A stretch of 64,000 nucleotides of DNA, from contig JAKOUY010000037.1 of NCBI GenBank assembly GCA_029782355.1, positions 248,001-312,000 of the forward strand. Direction: 5' to 3'. Positions 50,311-58,120 of the stretch are shown here, piece by piece. Position numbers and translations under genes: made by a program. The notes below the pieces were generated by a model. The model saw only the letters and a list, made by a program, of their open reading frames with translations, did not search any database and was not told the DNA's origin. Position 1 is the stretch's first letter. Every line of letters begins with the position of its first letter. The stretch comes from Actinomycetes bacterium (GTDB lineage Bacteria > Actinomycetota > Acidimicrobiia > Acidimicrobiales > Ilumatobacteraceae).

Positions 50311-51123
50311 TCAGCGAGTTGGGTGACCCTCGGCGGCCAGGAAGGCGGTGAACGACTGGTCGACCTTGGCCCGGGCTCCGCCGATGAGGTTGAGCCCCCA
50401 GGTGAACCCGTAGAGGTCGTCGAACTCGACGCCCCGCAGCCGGTCACGGATGCCCTCGATCCGATCGGGGTGCATCGGCACGTGGTTGGGCACGCTGTGG
50501 ACGAACGACACGCCGGTCAGGTCGAGGCGCGGGTGCAGGCTGTCGCCGGCCAGCAGCGCCTGGCGCCCGGCCGGTGCGTCGCTCCAGTGCAGCACGCAGC
50601 TCCCGGGGAAGTGGCCGGGGGTGTGGATCAGGACCACGTCGTCGGCCAACCGCAGGCGGTCACCGGACCACAGGTCGATCGCCGGGGAGGATCGCTGGAT
50701 CCAGTCGCGGTCGGCCTCGTGGAGGAGCACCGGCACGCCGCCCAGCGCCTCGCTCCACTCGACCATCGACGAGTAGAAGTGCGGGTGGGAGATGGCGATG
50801 GCGCTGACCCCGCCGCGTCGGCGCAGTGCCACGACGGCTTCGTCCGTGACCAGGCTGGTGCAGTCCCACAGCAGCCCGCCGGCCCGGGGAACCAGCAAGG
50901 CTCGCTGGGGGATCGACATCGATGGCGTGACGCCCACGCCGAACAGGTCGCCATCCATCTCCAGCCGGGCGGCGTGACCGGCGGCGAGCTCCGGATGGGT
51001 GGTCCAGCGCTGCCCGCTGGCGGGAACGAACTGGCGATCGTCCGTGCAGATCGGACAGCTCGCCGGTGGTTGGTCGGAGTCGGGCATCTGCGTGGCGCAG
51101 GCGGCGCACAGGAACACGGTCAT
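50311..51123 (-). CDS. Metallo-beta-lactamase-fold hydrolase with N-terminal zinc-ribbon-like segment
   Basis: A 270-residue protein. The N-terminus has two Cys pairs (FLCAACATQM and ASCPICTDDRQFV) forming a probable zinc ribbon or rubredoxin-like clip. The rest is a metallo-beta-lactamase fold with ISHPHFYSSMVEW (a shortened HxHxxxx motif), LIHTPGHFPGSCVLHW and LLAGDSLHPRLDL, and a late VPMHPDRIEGIR. The canonical HxHxDH is altered to HPHFYS, so metal binding and hydrolase activity may differ from the norm. It is 7 bases downstream of the cupin gene on the same strand and probably cotranscribed. Substrate unknown; such proteins are widespread in actinobacteria. Confidence 0.78.
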   Translation of the reverse strand: MTVFLCAACATQMPDSDQPPASCPICTDDRQFVPASGQRWTTHPELAAGHAARLEMDGDLFGVGVTPSMSIPQRALLVPRAGGLLWDCTSLVTDEAVVALRRRGGVSAIAISHPHFYSSMVEWSEALGGVPVLLHEADRDWIQRSSPAIDLWSGDRLRLADDVVLIHTPGHFPGSCVLHWSDAPAGRQALLAGDSLHPRLDLTGVSFVHSVPNHVPMHPDRIEGIRDRLRGVEFDDLYGFTWGLNLIGGARAKVDQSFTAFLAAEGHPTR

Positions 51124-51130
51124 CGCTGGC

Positions 51131-51595
51131 TCACCTCACGACCAGGCGCTCGTCGGCGCGGCGGTGGTTGGCCGCGCACCATTTTCGGTAGGCGGCCAGC
51201 AGTTCGGGTGTCCCGGACGACGAGCGCACCTCGCCATCGGGGCCCAGCGTGTCCATCGGCCCGTCGATGGCGATGTGGACGATGCACGGTTCGTCACCGA
51301 AGGCCATCCACGAGTCGACATTGCCGGCGGGTTCGTAGACGTAGTCGCCGGGGCCGATGTCGACGGGGCCGGCCGGGTCGAGCAGTCGCCGCTGCCCGGA
51401 CAGCGTGTAGGCGTGGACTTCGCCGTGGTGGCGGTGCAACCCGACCACGACACCCGGCTCGACGCGCAACACCAACTGGCGGGCCCGTCCCGGCCCGAAG
51501 GCGATCGGCCGGAACGACTGCCCGTCACCCAACGGAATCCAGGCCTGCTCGACGGTCCGGGTGATTCGACCGTGCACCGGGCTCACGCTGTTCAT
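51131..51595 (-). CDS. Cupin-domain dioxygenase-like protein
   Basis: A 154-residue single-domain cupin with the metal-binding motif GLHRHHGEVHAYTL (three His plus Glu) and a second, weaker motif around YVYEPAGNVDSWMAFGDEP. It resembles 2,4'-dihydroxyacetophenone dioxygenase and related small iron cupins in length and motif spacing, but that match is by eye. A TACCGT -10 box lies 7 bases before the ATG at 51595. It is the first gene of a short operon with the MBL-fold gene. Possible role: oxidative ring or carbon-carbon cleavage of a small ketone; not provable here. Confidence 0.7.
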   Translation of the reverse strand: MNSVSPVHGRITRTVEQAWIPLGDGQSFRPIAFGPGRARQLVLRVEPGVVVGLHRHHGEVHAYTLSGQRRLLDPAGPVDIGPGDYVYEPAGNVDSWMAFGDEPCIVHIAIDGPMDTLGPDGEVRSSSGTPELLAAYRKWCAANHRRADERLVVR

Positions 51596-51602
51596 GGGTC
51601 CG

Positions 51603-51608
51603 ACGGTA
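51603..51608 (-). promoter_or_regulatory. -10 box of the cupin gene, leaderless layout
   Basis: TACCGT on the minus strand with 7 bases to the ATG at 51595. Confidence 0.45.
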
Positions 51609-51690
51609 CGTGCTCACTTGGCCCGCGAAAAGGTCCAATTGAACGGCCCATCGACCAGACCAAGTGCCAAGCTGGGACGGCCTCCGGTTC

Positions 51691-51717
51691 CGTGTCGACG
51701 GGAGCCCGGTCGACACG
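51691..51717. promoter_or_regulatory. Inverted repeat upstream of the SRPBCC gene
   Basis: CGTGTCGAC, 9-base centre, GTCGACACG. A TTGACA-like -35 hexamer (51732-51737) follows 14 bases later. The position fits an operator for the SRPBCC gene. Confidence 0.4.
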
Positions 51718-51799
51718 CATCACCATCTGGTTTGACATGGCCGGGGCCCGTCGCCGTCGACTCATCCGTCACCCACCCCCACCGACTGAAGGAGCATCC

Positions 51800-52774
51800 G
51801 TGCCCATCGTTGCTGTCAACTCCGACCCGTCGACGCTCACCCTGACCGTGGTCGGCGAGTACGACGTCCCGGTCGAGCGTCTCTGGGAAGCATGGTCCGA
51901 CCCGCGCCAGATCGAGCGCTTCTGGGGCCCACCTCAGTATCCGGCGACGTTCACCCGACACGACCTCGCCGTCGGGGGACGCTCCGAGTACTTCATGACC
52001 GGCCCGGACGGTGACCAGCACGGTGGCTATTGGACCTACCTCGCCGTCGAGCCCGGTCGGTCGTTCACGGTGCGCGACGGGTTCGTTGCCGCTGACGGAC
52101 GCGACGACGATCAGATGCCCGCAACGGTCATGACGATGTCGTTCGAGTCGCGTGACGGCGGGGGATCGCGGTTCACGTCGATGACCAGGTTTCCGACCCT
52201 GGCGGCGATGGAGCAACTGGCGGCGATGGGCATGGTCGAGGGAACCACGTCGGCACTCGGTCAGATGGACGACGTGCTGCACGAGCTGGGGACGTACGCG
52301 GCGAGCGCCGGCTCGACGCTGCAGGTGCTCGACGACACGCGACTGCGGGTCAGCCGGGTCATCGGTGGGACGGTCGATCAGGTGTGGCGGGCGCACAACG
52401 ATGCCGCGCTGCTGCAGCGTTGGCTGCTCGGTCCCGACGGGTGGTCGATGCCAGTGTGCGAGATCGCCACCCGCGTCGGCGACCGCTACCGCTACGAGTG
52501 GGAGTCTGCTGACGGTTCGATGCGCTTCGGGTTCGAAGGGGAGTTGCTCGCCTGCGAGCCGCCGCGCCGCGCCGTGACCTCGGAACGCCCGATCGGATCC
52601 GGCGCCGCCGGAACGACGAACGACCTGACCCTTCGGCCGGTGAGCGGCGGGACCCTGCTCACGCTCGTGATCACCTGCCCCGACCGGGATGTCCGCGATC
52701 AGATCCTGGCCACCGGCATGGAAACCGGTATGGAGGCGTCGTACTCCCGCCTCGAGTCCGTCCTCGGCGAGTGA
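51800..52774 (+). CDS. Tandem SRPBCC (AHSA1/START-like) domain protein
   Basis: A 324-residue cytoplasmic protein with two copies of the AHSA1/START-like fold. Copy one spans residues about 10-165 with YDVPVERLWEAWSDPRQIERFWGPP and GGYWTYLAVEPGRSFTVRDGF. Copy two spans about 175-320 with VIGGTVDQVWRAHNDAALLQRWLLGPDGW and GFEGELLACEPPRRAV. Each fold makes a hydrophobic pocket. Single-domain homologues are often paired with ArsR regulators, which is not the case here. The GTG at 51800 has GAAGGAG 5-6 bases upstream. It is a single gene between a divergent cupin operon and a convergent LLM oxidoreductase. Ligand unknown. Confidence 0.82.
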   Translation: MPIVAVNSDPSTLTLTVVGEYDVPVERLWEAWSDPRQIERFWGPPQYPATFTRHDLAVGGRSEYFMTGPDGDQHGGYWTYLAVEPGRSFTVRDGFVAADGRDDDQMPATVMTMSFESRDGGGSRFTSMTRFPTLAAMEQLAAMGMVEGTTSALGQMDDVLHELGTYAASAGSTLQVLDDTRLRVSRVIGGTVDQVWRAHNDAALLQRWLLGPDGWSMPVCEIATRVGDRYRYEWESADGSMRFGFEGELLACEPPRRAVTSERPIGSGAAGTTNDLTLRPVSGGTLLTLVITCPDRDVRDQILATGMETGMEASYSRLESVLGE

Positions 52775-52838
52775 GTTGGCCCGCCAGGGTGCGTCTGACG
52801 AGGCCGCCGAGTGGGGGGTGGGGCGAGGTCGCGGAGCG

Positions 52839-53858
52839 TCACCCGGCCTGGATGGCCGAGATGATCGGGCGCCAACGGTCCGGGTCGGCGCGGTAGGGGG
52901 CGTAGAGGGTGATCCGTTGGATCACGTCGCCGTAGCGCTCGGCCAGCTGCCCGGCGATCTGCTCCGGCTCGCCGACCACGGCGAAGGCGTGCAACACCTC
53001 GTCGTCGATCAGGGTGCCCATCTCCTGCCACCGACCCTGCTTGGACAGCCGGTTGAGCTCGTCGGACAGCGCCCCCCAACCATGCCGTTCCAGCACCGGG
53101 CGGTAGGCCGGGGTCGAGCCGTAGAAGGCGATCTGCTGGCGGGTCCCCTCCGCCGCGGCGCGCCGCTCCGTGTCGTCGTTGCCGGTGACGACGAAGCTGG
53201 GTCCGACGATCTCGAAGCCGTCCATGGTCCGCCCGGCGGCGGCCCGGCCGCGGGCCAGGGTCGGCAGGGTCACCTCCCGGAGGTAGCGCTCGGTGGTGAA
53301 CCCGTGGCAGATGAACCCGTCGGCCACCTCGCCGGCCACCTCGGTCATCCGCTCGCCGACGCCTGCCAGGAAGATCTTGGCGTCGGCGACCCCGTCGAGA
53401 TCAGCGGCGGCCGGGGTGAAGAACGGGGTCATCAAGGTGTGGCTGTAGAACTCGCCGCGGAACCGCAACGGCTCACCCGTCCGCCAGGTGTGCCAGATCG
53501 CCCGGATCGCCAGGATCAGTTCACGCATCCGCGCCGCCGGGTGGCTCCACGGCATGCTGAAGCGCTTGGTGATGTGCGGGCGGATCTGGCTGCCGAGGCC
53601 GAGCACGAACCGGCCGCCGCTGTAGGCCTGCAGGTCCCAGCCGACGTTGGCCAGGGTCATCGGGTTGCGGGCGAAGGCGACGGCGATCGAGGTGCCGATC
53701 TCCAGCGTCGAGGTGTGCTCAGCCGCCAGCACGCACGGCAGGAACGGGTCGTGGTTGGTCTCCGCGGTCCACGCACCGCTGTATCCGGCGGCCTCCAACT
53801 CGGCCGCGCCCGTCCCGGCGCGGTGGAGATCCAGGGGGATGCCGCCGTCGACCTTCAT
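52839..53858 (-). CDS. LLM-class (luciferase-like) F420-dependent oxidoreductase
   Basis: A 339-residue TIM-barrel oxidoreductase. Typical strands: YSGAWTAETNHDPFLPCVLAA, LEIGTSIAVAFARNPMTLA, GGRFVLGLGSQIRPHI, and later IFLAGVGERMTEVAGEVADGF and FAVVGEPEQIAGQLAERYGDV. In actinobacteria this subfamily commonly uses reduced F420 rather than FMN; F420-recycling genes elsewhere in the window support that, but the cofactor is inferred. The ATG at 53858 is 4 bases after the stop of the PAC2 gene, so the two are cotranscribed. It ends convergent with the SRPBCC gene. Substrate not predictable. Confidence 0.85.
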   Translation of the reverse strand: MKVDGGIPLDLHRAGTGAAELEAAGYSGAWTAETNHDPFLPCVLAAEHTSTLEIGTSIAVAFARNPMTLANVGWDLQAYSGGRFVLGLGSQIRPHITKRFSMPWSHPAARMRELILAIRAIWHTWRTGEPLRFRGEFYSHTLMTPFFTPAAADLDGVADAKIFLAGVGERMTEVAGEVADGFICHGFTTERYLREVTLPTLARGRAAAGRTMDGFEIVGPSFVVTGNDDTERRAAAEGTRQQIAFYGSTPAYRPVLERHGWGALSDELNRLSKQGRWQEMGTLIDDEVLHAFAVVGEPEQIAGQLAERYGDVIQRITLYAPYRADPDRWRPIISAIQAG

Positions 53859-53862
53859 CGGG

Positions 53863-54732
53863 TCAGTCTGTCCGGTCGCGCAGGAACCGCTCGACCTCGG
53901 CGGCCAGCTGGTCGGCGCTGGGCAGGTCGGCGCCGAAGCTGGAGACGTCCGAGGTGGCCTCGTCGTGGGCCAGCTCCAACTGGTGGAGCATGGCGACGTG
54001 CTCCGGGTTGGCCTGGATCAGCTCGTCGATCCGCTGGCGTTGGGCCAGCGCCGCGGCGGCCAGCTCGTCGGTGGGCACGCCGACCCCGGTGAGCTGGCGG
54101 AGCATGTCCAAGAGGGCCACCGACGCCGCCGGATAGGGCATGGCCGCCACGTAATGGGGCACCTGCACCCACATGCCCAGGCAGGGGATGTCGGCGGCGT
54201 GCAGGGCCTGCTCGAGGGCGGCCATCACCCCGGCGGGGATGTCCAGCGAACTGGTCAGGAAGGCCATGCCGGCGAAGGACTCGCGCGACGGGGCGGTGCA
54301 GCTGAGTCGTGGCTGGCGGGTGTGCGGGGCGGAGAACGGGTAGGCGCCGAAGCCGATCATCCGCACGACCCCGAGGCTGACGGCGAGCTCGGTGACCGCG
54401 TTGCAGAACCGATGCCACTGCGAGTCGGGCTCCGGCCCGCCCAGCAGCACGATGTCGCGGCCTTCCGGCGTGCGCCCCGTGCTGAGCACGATCTGCGGCC
54501 AGACCAGGCGGGTGTTGACGCCGTCGCGCAGCTCCATCGTCGGGCGGCGGGCGCGGTAGTCGATGAACGCATCGGTGTCGAAGTTGCACAGCGGCTCGGC
54601 GTTGCACGCCGCCGACAGCGAGGCGAAGGCGGCCTCGGCGGCGCCTGCGGCGTCGATCCATCCGGTGAGCATCACCACGAGCAGCGGATCGGTCAGCTCC
54701 GGGAGCTGGCGGTGCAGGTGGTAGTCGGTCAC
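53863..54732 (-). CDS. PAC2 family protein
   Basis: A 289-residue protein of the PAC2 family (proteasome assembly chaperone-like fold). Core blocks: PLLVVMLTGWIDAAGAAEAAF, FDTDAFIDYRARRPTMEL, IVLLGGPEPDSQWHRF and IGFGAYPFSAPHTRQP, then a C-terminal helical extension with acidic residues. Bacterial members have no agreed function; some are found near proteasome-type genes, none of which occur here. The GTG at 54732 follows a TACCGT -10 box by 6 bases. It leads a two-gene operon with the LLM oxidoreductase and is divergent from the thioredoxin gene. Confidence 0.82.
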   Translation of the reverse strand: MTDYHLHRQLPELTDPLLVVMLTGWIDAAGAAEAAFASLSAACNAEPLCNFDTDAFIDYRARRPTMELRDGVNTRLVWPQIVLSTGRTPEGRDIVLLGGPEPDSQWHRFCNAVTELAVSLGVVRMIGFGAYPFSAPHTRQPRLSCTAPSRESFAGMAFLTSSLDIPAGVMAALEQALHAADIPCLGMWVQVPHYVAAMPYPAASVALLDMLRQLTGVGVPTDELAAAALAQRQRIDELIQANPEHVAMLHQLELAHDEATSDVSSFGADLPSADQLAAEVERFLRDRTD

Positions 54733-54738
54733 GCTTGC

Positions 54739-54744
54739 ACGGTA
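54739..54744 (-). promoter_or_regulatory. -10 box of the PAC2 operon, leaderless layout
   Basis: TACCGT on the minus strand with 6 bases to the GTG at 54732. Confidence 0.5.
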
Positions 54745-54791
54745 GCGGCGCCGGCCGGACACACCCCGGCGCTCCGGCCCGGCGGCCTCGG

Positions 54792-54797
54792 TAGCCT
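54792..54797 (+). promoter_or_regulatory. -10 box of the thioredoxin-TPR gene, leaderless layout
   Basis: TAGCCT with 7 bases to the ATG at 54805. Confidence 0.5.
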
Positions 54798-54804
54798 GGC
54801 GCCC

Positions 54805-55506
54805 ATGGCCATCGACGTCACCGACGCCACCTTCCAGACCGAGGTCATCGACCGCTCGCACACCGCCGTCGTCGTGGTCGACCTGTGGGCGCCGTGGTGC
54901 GGCCCGTGCCGGACGCTCGGCCCGATCCTGGAGAAGGTCACGGCGGCCACCAACGGGCAGGTGGTGCTGGCCAAGGTCAACACCGACGAGAACCCGGGTG
55001 TGGCCCGGGCCTTCCAGGTGCAGTCGATCCCGGCGGTGTACGCGCTGAAGGACGGTCAGGTCGTCGACGGGTTCGTCGGCGCCTACCCCGAGCACGTCGT
55101 CCAGGAGTTCGTCGATCGTCTCCAGCCCAGCGAGTCCCAGCAGACCGTGGCCAAGCTGCTCGCCGAAGGCACCGAAGGTTCGTACCGGGCGGTGCTGGAG
55201 CTCGAGCCGGGCAACGAGGACGCCATCGTCGGGCTCGCCGAGTTGCTCGTCGCCCGCGGCGAGAACCACGAGGCCCTGGCCCTCCTGGCCCGGATCCCCG
55301 AGACCGACCGCACCCGGCACGTCGCCGCCCAGGCGCGTGTCCAGCAGCCCGACGACGACTACGACGCCACGCTGACCGCCCTGCTCGACCGGGTCCGCGG
55401 CGACGACGAAGCCCGCCAGCAGTTCGTCGACATCCTCGAGCTGATGGGCCCGCACGATCCGCGCACCGCCGGCTATCGCAAGCAGCTCACCGCCCGCCTG
55501 TTCTAG
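54805..55506 (+). CDS. Thioredoxin-TPR protein (CnoX/YbbN type)
   Basis: A 233-residue protein with a thioredoxin domain (residues 1-105) followed by a TPR-like helical domain (112-233). The active site is WAPWCGPCRTLGPIL (Cys32, Cys35), with the cis-Pro in QSIPAVYALKDG. The C-terminal part (YRAVLELEPGNEDAIVGLAELLV, then GENHEALALLARIPE) has the repeat pattern of YbbN/CnoX, a holdase that protects proteins from oxidants and hands them to chaperones. Both cysteines are present, so it may also act as a thiol-disulfide reductase. Length and order match the family. It is divergent from PAC2; the next gene follows 23 bases later with its own -10 box. Confidence 0.88.
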   Translation: MAIDVTDATFQTEVIDRSHTAVVVVDLWAPWCGPCRTLGPILEKVTAATNGQVVLAKVNTDENPGVARAFQVQSIPAVYALKDGQVVDGFVGAYPEHVVQEFVDRLQPSESQQTVAKLLAEGTEGSYRAVLELEPGNEDAIVGLAELLVARGENHEALALLARIPETDRTRHVAAQARVQQPDDDYDATLTALLDRVRGDDEARQQFVDILELMGPHDPRTAGYRKQLTARLF

Positions 55507-55517
55507 GTGCCACGATC

Positions 55518-55523
55518 TACGCT
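55518..55523 (+). promoter_or_regulatory. -10 box of the HExxH gene, leaderless layout
   Basis: TACGCT with 6 bases to the ATG at 55530. Confidence 0.45.
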
Positions 55524-55529
55524 GGGCCG

Positions 55530-55871
55530 ATGGCCCTGCTGCGCCGCCACGGCTTCGTCGTGTGGGAGGGCGGTTGGGTGCCTCGGGGCGTCGACGGCAT
55601 CGCCCTCGGCCGGCTGGTCATCGTCCGCCGCGGCCGGTTGACCCCGTACGTCGAACGACACGAGGCCGTCCACGTCCGCCAGTGGAAGCGCTTCGGCTGG
55701 ATCGGCTTCCCGACCCGGTATGCGGCCACCTATCTGCGCTGGCGGCTGCGCGGCAAGGACCACCGTGGTGCGTACCTGCGGATCCCGATGGAGATCGAGG
55801 CCGACTGGGTGGCTCGCCGCTCGCTGGGGACCGCTGCGACGGAGGTCCGCGGCCGGGTCGGCACCGGCTGA
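55530..55871 (+). CDS. Small HExxH-motif protein (putative metalloprotease-like)
   Basis: A 113-residue protein with the zinc-protease-type motif HEAVHVRQW (residues ~45-53) and a downstream IPMEIEADWVARR whose Glu could be the third zinc ligand, as in gluzincins. The helix between (FPTRYAATYLRWRLRGKD) is amphipathic. It is far shorter than known secreted metalloproteases and has no signal peptide. It may be a DUF4157-like minimal domain, a degenerate enzyme or a zinc-binding scaffold. Its leaderless-type promoter and good codon use support a real gene. Neighbours (thioredoxin-TPR upstream, comEA downstream) give no functional hint. Confidence 0.7.
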   Translation: MALLRRHGFVVWEGGWVPRGVDGIALGRLVIVRRGRLTPYVERHEAVHVRQWKRFGWIGFPTRYAATYLRWRLRGKDHRGAYLRIPMEIEADWVARRSLGTAATEVRGRVGTG

Positions 55872-55982
55872 CCGGCGGACTGGTCCGGCCGGGTTGGTCC
55901 GGTCCTCCCGGTCGATAAGGTCGGCGGTGCTTCCCCCAGCGTGATCGTGCCGCTCGTCGCGGCCCAGTGCGCGGAGGTGGCC

Positions 55983-56702
55983 GTGTCAGCACCCACGGTG
56001 GACCAGCAGACGGCGCGGCCCGAGGATCGCTCCTGGTGGGCGCGGGGCCGGGCCTGGATCGCCTGGTTCGGGGCCGGACGGCTGGCCGGCGCGGCCCTGT
56101 CGGTCGTGATCGTCGCCGCCGGGGGATGGTGGTTGGTGCACCCGCCGGCCACCCCCGTGGAGCAGACGCTGCCCCGCGCCGGGGCCGCGTCCGCTCGACC
56201 TGCTGCCACCTCCGTACCCGGCGGGAGCACCATCTCCGGGCCGCGCCTGGCCCCCAGCACGATCGTGCCGCCGTCCCTCGTCGTCCATGTCGCGGGCGCG
56301 GTGCGCCGGCCGGGCCTGTACGCGGTGCCGGCCGGGGCGCGAGTTGCCGACGCCGTCGCTCGCGCCGGTGGGGCCACGCCCGGTGCCGAGGTCGACGCCC
56401 TCAACCTGGCTCAGCCGGTGCTCGACGGTCAGCGGATCTACGTGCCCGCGCTCGGCCATCCGGCGCTGGCCGAGGTGGGTGGCGCCGGTCGGGGGAGCGC
56501 GGCGCTCAGCGGGCCGGTCGATCTCAACCGCGCCGATGCCGTCGAGCTGGACGGCCTGCCGGGGATCGGCCCGGCGACGGCCGCGGCGATCGTCGCCTAC
56601 CGCCAGGCCAACGGCCCGTTCGCCTCGGTCGACGACTTGACCAAGGTGCGCGGCATCGGACCGGCCAAGCTCGGCGCGCTGCGCGCCCTGGTGACCGTGT
56701 GA
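55983..56702 (+). CDS. comEA: ComEA-type DNA-binding protein
   Basis: A 239-residue single-pass membrane protein for DNA uptake. A cytoplasmic start (MSAPTVDQQTARPED) is followed by one transmembrane helix (LAGAALSVVIVAAGGWWLV), a Pro/Ala linker, a SLBB-type domain (VVHVAGAVRRPGLYAVPAGARVADAV, LNLAQPVLDGQRIYVP) and a C-terminal helix-hairpin-helix pair (VDLNRADAVELDGLPGIGPATAAAI, VRGIGPAKLGAL). This is the usual ComEA build. I choose the GTG at 55983 because GGAGG lies 5 bases upstream; a GTG at 55941 would add 14 odd residues. It overlaps comEC (GTGA). Confidence 0.9.
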   Translation: MSAPTVDQQTARPEDRSWWARGRAWIAWFGAGRLAGAALSVVIVAAGGWWLVHPPATPVEQTLPRAGAASARPAATSVPGGSTISGPRLAPSTIVPPSLVVHVAGAVRRPGLYAVPAGARVADAVARAGGATPGAEVDALNLAQPVLDGQRIYVPALGHPALAEVGGAGRGSAALSGPVDLNRADAVELDGLPGIGPATAAAIVAYRQANGPFASVDDLTKVRGIGPAKLGALRALVTV

Positions 56703-58120
56703 GCGGTGCTCACCGGACGGCCTGGCGCCGTGCATGGACCGATCTCGACATCGTCGTGGTCGTCGCCGGGCTCGTGGCCGGCACCGTGGCCGGCACCGTG
56801 GCGCGGCGCGCTGGGCTGGCGGTCGCCCTCGGCGTGTCGCTCGGCGCCCGTCGACGGATCGCCGTTGCCGCCCTCGCCGTCGTGATGTGCCTGGTGGGCG
56901 CCGGGCGGAGCGATGCGGCCTGGCGGGCGGTGACCACGCCGCGGCTCGGATCGGTGACCGGGTTCGTCGAGGTTGCCGCCGATGCCGTGCCGGTGGGACG
57001 TGGCGTTCGTGTCACCGTGGTGGTCGACGGTCAGCGCTTCGACGCCTGGGCCTTCGGCAAGTCGGCCCGGCGGGTCGGTCCGTTGCAGGTCGGCGATCGG
57101 ATCTGGGTCAGCGGCCGCCGGCGTCCGCTCTCGGCGGCCGGGCAGCGGGCCCGCCTGCGTCACGTGGTCGGCGTGGTCGAGGTGCAGTCGTGGGGCGATG
57201 TCGTCACGGGCAGCCCGGCATCCGTGTCCGCCGAGCGGGTCCGCCGGCTGGTGCGGACCTCCGCCGAGGTGACGATGGACCCCGACGACGCCGCGCTGTT
57301 CAGCGGGCTGGTGCTGGGCGACGACGCCCGCCAGTCCCCGGTGATGGTGAGCGACTTCCGCCGCAGCGGCCTGTCCCACCTGACCGCGGTCTCCGGCCAG
57401 AACATCACCCTGCTCCTGGCCCTCGTCGGTCCGATGCTGCGGCGGCTCCGGCCACTGGCTCGCCTGGCGGCGACCGTGGCGCTGATCGCCTGGCTGGCGG
57501 TGGTGACGCGCCTCGAGCCATCGGTGCTGCGCGCCGGGCTGATGGCTGGGCTCGGTGCGGTCGCCTTCGCCGCCGGGCGGCAGGCCACCGCGATCCGCCT
57601 GCTGGCCCTCAGCGTCGGTGTCGTGGTCCTGGCCGACCCGCTGCTGGTCCGCTCCATCGGGCTGTGGCTCTCGGTGGGAGCCACCGCCGGGGTGATCGTC
57701 GTCGCCCCCCGGCTGGCACCCGGTCTGCCCGGGCCGGACTGGATGCGCACGGCGGCGTCGGTCACCCTCGGCGCTCAGATCGGGGTGGCGGTCCCCAGCC
57801 TGGTGGCGTTCGGCCGGCTGCCCGTGGTGGCCCCGCTCGCCAACCTGCTGGCCGTGCCGGTGGCGGCCGTGGTGATGACCGCCGGGGTGCCCTGCGCCGT
57901 GGCGGCGAACCTGCTCGGCCGGTTCGGCTCGCTGCGCCGGCTGGTGATGGCGCCAATGCTGGCCGGGTGCGGTTGGGTGCGCCACGTCGCCGCCCTGGCC
58001 AGCCGGGTCGAGCCAGGACCGGCCGTGGGTGGGGTGCTGTGGGTCGCGGTCCTCGTCGCGGTGGTCTGGCGCGCCGGCCGGGTCGGCCGCGCTCGCCCGG
58101 ACGGGGATGTGGCAGCCTGA
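56699..58120 (+). CDS. comEC: ComEC/Rec2-family competence channel, short form without metallo-beta-lactamase domain
   Basis: A 473-residue polytopic membrane protein. It has N-terminal hydrophobic helices, a DUF4131-like soluble domain (GSVTGFVEVAADAVPVGRGVRV and GDRIWVSGRRRPLS) and the competence domain with LFSGLVLGDDARQSP, SGLSHLTAVSGQNITLLLALVG and multiple helices to the end. The C-terminal metallo-beta-lactamase nuclease-like domain of full-length ComEC is absent; the stop lies only 13 bases after the holA start, so there is no room for it. Mycobacterial ComEC is, as I recall, similarly short. The GTG at 56699 overlaps the comEA stop. It would pass single-stranded DNA into the cell if the system is functional. 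Confidence 0.9.
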   Translation: MSGAHRTAWRRAWTDLDIVVVVAGLVAGTVAGTVARRAGLAVALGVSLGARRRIAVAALAVVMCLVGAGRSDAAWRAVTTPRLGSVTGFVEVAADAVPVGRGVRVTVVVDGQRFDAWAFGKSARRVGPLQVGDRIWVSGRRRPLSAAGQRARLRHVVGVVEVQSWGDVVTGSPASVSAERVRRLVRTSAEVTMDPDDAALFSGLVLGDDARQSPVMVSDFRRSGLSHLTAVSGQNITLLLALVGPMLRRLRPLARLAATVALIAWLAVVTRLEPSVLRAGLMAGLGAVAFAAGRQATAIRLLALSVGVVVLADPLLVRSIGLWLSVGATAGVIVVAPRLAPGLPGPDWMRTAASVTLGAQIGVAVPSLVAFGRLPVVAPLANLLAVPVAAVVMTAGVPCAVAANLLGRFGSLRRLVMAPMLAGCGWVRHVAALASRVEPGPAVGGVLWVAVLVAVVWRAGRVGRARPDGDVAA

